Assembly: GCA_003499925.1 (NCBI GenBank)
Contig: DNRQ01000100.1
Coordinates: 432 to 7,415 of the forward strand
DNA from: Geobacter sp.
Lineage (GTDB): Bacteria > Desulfobacterota > Desulfuromonadia > Geobacterales > Geobacteraceae
DNA length: 6,984 nucleotides
Direction: 5' to 3'
Shown: positions 4,612-6,984 of the stretch, piece by piece
Numbering within the stretch: position 1 is the first letter of the stretch
Layout of the letters: the number at the start of each line of letters is the position of its first letter
The notes under the pieces: generated by a model
The model's input: only the letters and a program-made list of their open reading frames with translations
Database searches by the model: none
What the model was told of the DNA's origin: nothing
Translations under genes and position numbers: made by a program

Positions 4612-5337
4612 ATGGAAAGTACCGTTGCACAGGCAATAAGAGAGTGGACTCAGTTCGCCATCCTGATCTTCGCCACCGGCTTCGGTATTTACCGGTTCGT
4701 GTACAAGGACATTTATATCCCGAGCAAACGCACGGCCACCCTGACCATCCAGAGCAGCCTGGAGGAATTCGGCCGCGCCCGGGAGAGCGTGCTGATCAGG
4801 GCCCGGATCCATGCGGTGAACCAAACGGACAGGACGGTTTACGTCCCGGCGCTATGGTACTCGGTGTTGGGCCTGCGCTTCGGTTCGCAAGAGGGAGTGC
4901 TGCCGGAATATCGTTCCCGGGTCGAGCGCTCGCCTTGCCAACTCAACGCCCGGTACTCGATGGTGAGCGAAGCAGATGTCGTCGCCGTAGGCACAATCCT
5001 GACACAGCTGACCGATTTTTATCATCCGGCCGATCAAACCGCCAACGACATACTGTTTTGTGTACCCGTTGATCGATACGAGGCGATCGAGCTGCGGGTG
5101 AATTTTTTCTTCACCAAGGAGACCCGCGGGTTGGGGTCCCCGACCTGGGAGGTCAGCGAACTGGGGGAGCTTAACCCTCTCATCCCGCTCATGGGCCGGC
5201 GCTATGACCCGGAACGGGACCGGGAACATGGCAGGTGGGCAGTAAGGACCGGGGCCGGCTTCAACTGGTCCGTCTCGACGCTGCCACTTCTGCCCGCTAT
5301 TTCTCCTCCCGCCCCTGTTTCTCCTCCGGCCGCCTGA
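4612..5337 (+). CDS. Single-pass membrane protein of unknown function (241 residues)
   Basis: The ATG at 4612 is preceded by GGGGGG with 7 bases spacing. A short N-terminal segment is followed by one hydrophobic helix at about residues 13-30 (QFAILIFATGFGIYRFVY), and the rest is soluble. The soluble part looks beta-rich (ATLTIQSSLEEFGRAR, VLIRARIHAVNQTDRTVYVPALWYSVLG). It includes a VNQTDRTVYVPA stretch reminiscent of immunoglobulin-like or regulatory beta domains, and later a strand-like AIELRVNFFFTKET. The C-terminus is proline-rich (SPPAPVSPPAA) and probably disordered. I recognise no family or catalytic motif. Nothing nearby hints at its role: it stands alone, is divergent from the receiver gene, and ends 15 bases from the convergent thioredoxin gene. 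Coding status is supported by the start site, codon pattern and length. Confidence 0.75.
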   Translation: MESTVAQAIREWTQFAILIFATGFGIYRFVYKDIYIPSKRTATLTIQSSLEEFGRARESVLIRARIHAVNQTDRTVYVPALWYSVLGLRFGSQEGVLPEYRSRVERSPCQLNARYSMVSEADVVAVGTILTQLTDFYHPADQTANDILFCVPVDRYEAIELRVNFFFTKETRGLGSPTWEVSELGELNPLIPLMGRRYDPERDREHGRWAVRTGAGFNWSVSTLPLLPAISPPAPVSPPAA

Positions 5338-5352
5338 AGGGAACCATCCTCC

Positions 5353-5796
5353 TCAGTCGCGCTCCTTGAGCCGAAACCAGGTCACCATCGATTCGGTCGG
5401 CTGCGCGCCTGAAAGCTGGTCCACCGACTTTCCTTTATGAAGCAGATGCACGACCGGAATGCCGGTCACTGCGAAGCGGAGGGCAAGCCTCGGATTTTCC
5501 TCGGTATTGACCTGGACCACTGCAGCACTTCCTGCCAACATCTCCGCTGCCTTTCGCACCGCCGGCGCGAATGAGAGGCAGTGCGGTCACCAGGGCGCCC
5601 AGAATTCGACAAGGACCGGGCCGTCGTAACCGGCGATGAAGTCGTCGAAATTGCGGTCGGTCAACTGCTGCGGCCGCAAGTAGAGCGCCGGCAGTTCGGC
5701 ACGGCAGTTGCCGCAGTGCCCGGAGATCGCCTCCTTCTCGGCGGGAACCCGGTTGGTGGTGCCGCAGGACCTGCATTTAACGTTGTACGAAGTCAT
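5353..5796 (-). CDS. Zinc-ribbon thioredoxin (TrxC-like) with in-frame UGA read as selenocysteine
   Basis: Read through the TGA at 5587-5589, this gene gives 147 residues, close to the usual thioredoxin-2 length. An N-terminal zinc ribbon has two CxxC pairs (C8/C11, C28/C31). The thioredoxin fold follows: LVEFWAPW, then Sec70-Pro71-His72-Cys73, LSFAPAVRKAAE, a QVNTEENP strand, and TGIP with the cis-proline at about 114. UGA replaces exactly the nucleophilic cysteine of the WCxxC motif. The frame is uninterrupted on both sides and the resolving C73 is kept. A SECIS-like hairpin follows at the expected distance. The Pro-His pair is the DsbA-type CPHC dipeptide rather than Gly-Pro, which may make it more oxidising than a normal thioredoxin. 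The ATG at 5796 has AGGAGG five bases upstream. The final TGA at 5353 ends the protein. A true nonsense mutation is the alternative, but unlikely at this one codon. Confidence 0.92.
5547..5581 (-). promoter_or_regulatory. Bacterial SECIS element downstream of the recoded UGA
   Basis: On the minus strand, lower stem CTGCC (5581-5577) pairs with GGCAG (5551-5547). Upper stem TTCGCGCC (5571-5564) pairs with GGTGCGAA (5560-5553), all eight positions paired including one G-T. The apical loop is GGC (5563-5561), starting with the guanines typical of bacterial SECIS elements. An asymmetric internal loop (TCTCA against A) separates the stems. The loop begins 23 bases after the UGA, within the known 16-37 base range. 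In bacteria SelB binds such a hairpin to deliver Sec-tRNA. Confidence 0.85.
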
Positions 5797-5955
5797 GGGA
5801 CCTCCTGTTGATCGAGGCGGTGGTCTGGCCCACCCTGCCCGATCAGGGGATGACTCGGCCTCTACCCATTTTACTCCTTTTGGCGATTGGTGCCGAAGGT
5901 ATCATCTGCCTGACCCCGAGGGCGTCTGCTCAACCTTGCCGGAGCAATTCTGCGT

Positions 5956-5983
5956 TTCACATTTTTCCCGTTTCTGCTATGGT
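5956..5983 (+). promoter_or_regulatory. Probable promoter of the polysaccharide deacetylase gene
   Basis: TTCACA (5956-5961, 5 of 6 to the -35 consensus), 16 bases, then TATGGT (5978-5983) preceded by TGC as an extended -10. It lies about 60 bases upstream of the chosen start at 6045. Confidence 0.55.
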
Positions 5984-6044
5984 ACGCAATTGCCTCGCTA
6001 CAGGCGATCAACCCAGCAAAATGTCAACCGGAGGTTCCACCCTG

Positions 6045-6866
6045 ATGAAATGCCGAATTCTGCTCCTGCTGCTCGCTGCGTTCCTGATGACCACACCCGG
6101 CGCGCACGCTGCACCCCCCGTACTCAAAGCGAACCCGCCGACGCTCAGCCAGGGCCTAAGCGTTCCGATACTGCTCTACCACCGTTTCGGCCCGACCGTC
6201 GCCGACGGCATGACCATCAAGACCAGCGTGTTCGAGGAGCACCTGAAATATCTGAAGAGCAACGGCTACACGGTGATCCCGCTGCGGGCACTGGTTGACT
6301 ACTATCTGAAGAAGGGACCGGCTCCCGCACCCAAATCGGTGGTGATCGTGGAGGACGACGCGCACAAGTCCGTGTACTCGGAGATGCTTCCGCTGGCCAA
6401 GAAATACAACGTCCCGGTCACGGTGTTCGTCTATCCCTCCGCGATCTCGAACGCCAAATACGCCATGACCTGGGATCAGCTCAGAACGCTCAAGAAGAAC
6501 GGCTTCGACATCCAGTCGCACACCTACTGGCACCCGAATTTCAAACAGGACAAGAAGAAAATGAGCCCGGCGGAATTCGAGAAGTCGGTAACCTTGCAGT
6601 TGAAGAAGTCAAAGGAGAGGTTGGAGAAGGAAATGGGTAGCCCGGTCGACCTCCTCGCCTGGCCCTTCGGCATCTACGACGATTATCTGCTGAAGCGGGC
6701 TGCGGAGATCGGCTACAAGGGAACCTTCACCATCCAGGCGCATCACGCGGGCCCGACGGATTCGGTCATGAAGCTGCCCCGCTACCTCCTGATCAACTCG
6801 GATCAGGGCAAATCGTTTGCCCGGATCGTCGAGGGGAGCGCGCCCAAGCGGAACATCGTGTACTAG
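6045..6866 (+). CDS. Secreted polysaccharide deacetylase family protein (NodB-like)
   Basis: This 273-residue protein begins with a classic signal peptide (basic start, LLLLLAAFLM core, AHA cleavage site after residue 22), so it works in the periplasm or outside. A NodB-type domain follows: PILLYHRFG near residues 41-49, the aspartate pair in VIVEDDAHKS (D104/D105), the metal-binding SHTYWHP with H159 and H163, and AWPFG at 205-209 for the third motif. Known members remove acetyl groups from N-acetylated sugars of cell-wall or exopolysaccharides using a bound metal. The first motif departs from the usual TFDDG: Phe is replaced by Glu and Gly by Ala, though both aspartates remain. I chose ATG 6045 because GGAGG lies 10 bases upstream and the signal peptide begins there. 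Longer in-frame starts add residues that do not fit. It is divergent from the selenothioredoxin gene. Exact substrate unknown. Confidence 0.9.
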   Translation: MKCRILLLLLAAFLMTTPGAHAAPPVLKANPPTLSQGLSVPILLYHRFGPTVADGMTIKTSVFEEHLKYLKSNGYTVIPLRALVDYYLKKGPAPAPKSVVIVEDDAHKSVYSEMLPLAKKYNVPVTVFVYPSAISNAKYAMTWDQLRTLKKNGFDIQSHTYWHPNFKQDKKKMSPAEFEKSVTLQLKKSKERLEKEMGSPVDLLAWPFGIYDDYLLKRAAEIGYKGTFTIQAHHAGPTDSVMKLPRYLLINSDQGKSFARIVEGSAPKRNIVY

Positions 6867-6874
6867 AAGCGTAA

Positions 6875-6895
6875 CCCGGCGCGGATCGCTCCGGG
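6875..6895 (+). other. Short hairpin after the deacetylase gene
   Basis: CCCGG-C-GCG-GAT-CGC-T-CCGGG forms a compact stem with a single 1x1 mismatch, starting 9 bases after the stop codon. No T-run follows, so it is a poor rho-independent terminator. It also lies 15 bases before the next start codon and may protect the mRNA end or be part of the next leader. Confidence 0.45.
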
Positions 6896-6909
6896 AGATG
6901 GGAGAAAGG

Positions 6910-6984
6910 ATGGCGGAGTGCAACGGGAGCAGTAAGAAGCGCCCCTGCCCGGACTGCAAATTCTGCCAGTGGTGCTCGGACGAC
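6910..6984 (+). CDS. Start of a cysteine-rich protein, cut by the window end
   Basis: The ATG at 6910 has GGAG five bases upstream, and 25 codons are open to the window edge. The visible part contains C4 and then a dense cluster, CPDCKFCQWC (C13, C16, C19, C22), in the CxxC spacing typical of zinc or iron-sulfur sites. It resembles small CPDCxFCxxC proteins I associate with Geobacter, but the rest lies outside the window and I do not assign a function. It follows the deacetylase gene by 43 bases and may be co-transcribed with it, since no strong terminator separates them. Confidence 0.65.
   Translation, partial: MAECNGSSKKRPCPDCKFCQWCSDD

Noticed and set aside
4366..4824. 152-codon minus-strand frame
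   Set aside because: More than half is antisense to the membrane-protein gene at 4612, there is no ribosome site, and the remaining part matches no family I know.

Overview
The window looks like chromosomal DNA of a Geobacter-type anaerobe (Desulfuromonadia). This is judged from the fairly high GC content and from several proteins of a familiar Geobacter style: a secreted polysaccharide deacetylase, small cysteine-rich proteins, a stand-alone receiver protein and a small outer-membrane barrel. An apparent selenocysteine codon also fits that group. No marker gene fixes the taxon.

Layout. Positions 1-176 hold a decayed second copy of a tRNA-Val locus: promoter plus 5' half only. Positions 177-1275 (minus) carry an Xre/DUF2384 antitoxin followed by an overlapping RES-domain toxin, with a dyad at their promoter. 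An intact tRNA-Val (anticodon CAC), with its own promoter and terminator, lies at 1516-1672. Positions 1680-2560 contain little: a GC-rich stretch, a fragment of a histidine kinase, and an easily missed 40-codon gene for a two-knuckle DnaJ-type zinc protein with an operator-like dyad upstream. A 68-residue cysteine-containing protein (plus strand) with a potentially structured leader is at 2724-2930. It ends at a hairpin terminator that can serve both strands. A receiver-domain protein and a small beta-barrel protein follow on the minus strand. The barrel gene seems to have lost its normal 5' end. A single-pass membrane protein of unknown function is on the plus strand at 4612-5337.

The most striking locus is 5353-5796 (minus). 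It reads as a broken thioredoxin only if the TGA at 5587-5589 is taken as a stop. That TGA sits exactly at the first cysteine of the Trx active site (FWAPW-UGA-Pro-His-Cys), the frame stays open on both sides, and the next 40 bases can fold into a bacterial SECIS-type hairpin with GG at the start of the apical loop. The best reading is a 147-residue zinc-ribbon thioredoxin (TrxC-like) with selenocysteine at position 70. Divergent from it is a secreted polysaccharide deacetylase, and the window ends in the first codons of a cysteine-rich protein.

The genes do not form one pathway. The clear functional pairs are antitoxin plus toxin, and possibly receiver protein plus barrel in one transcript.
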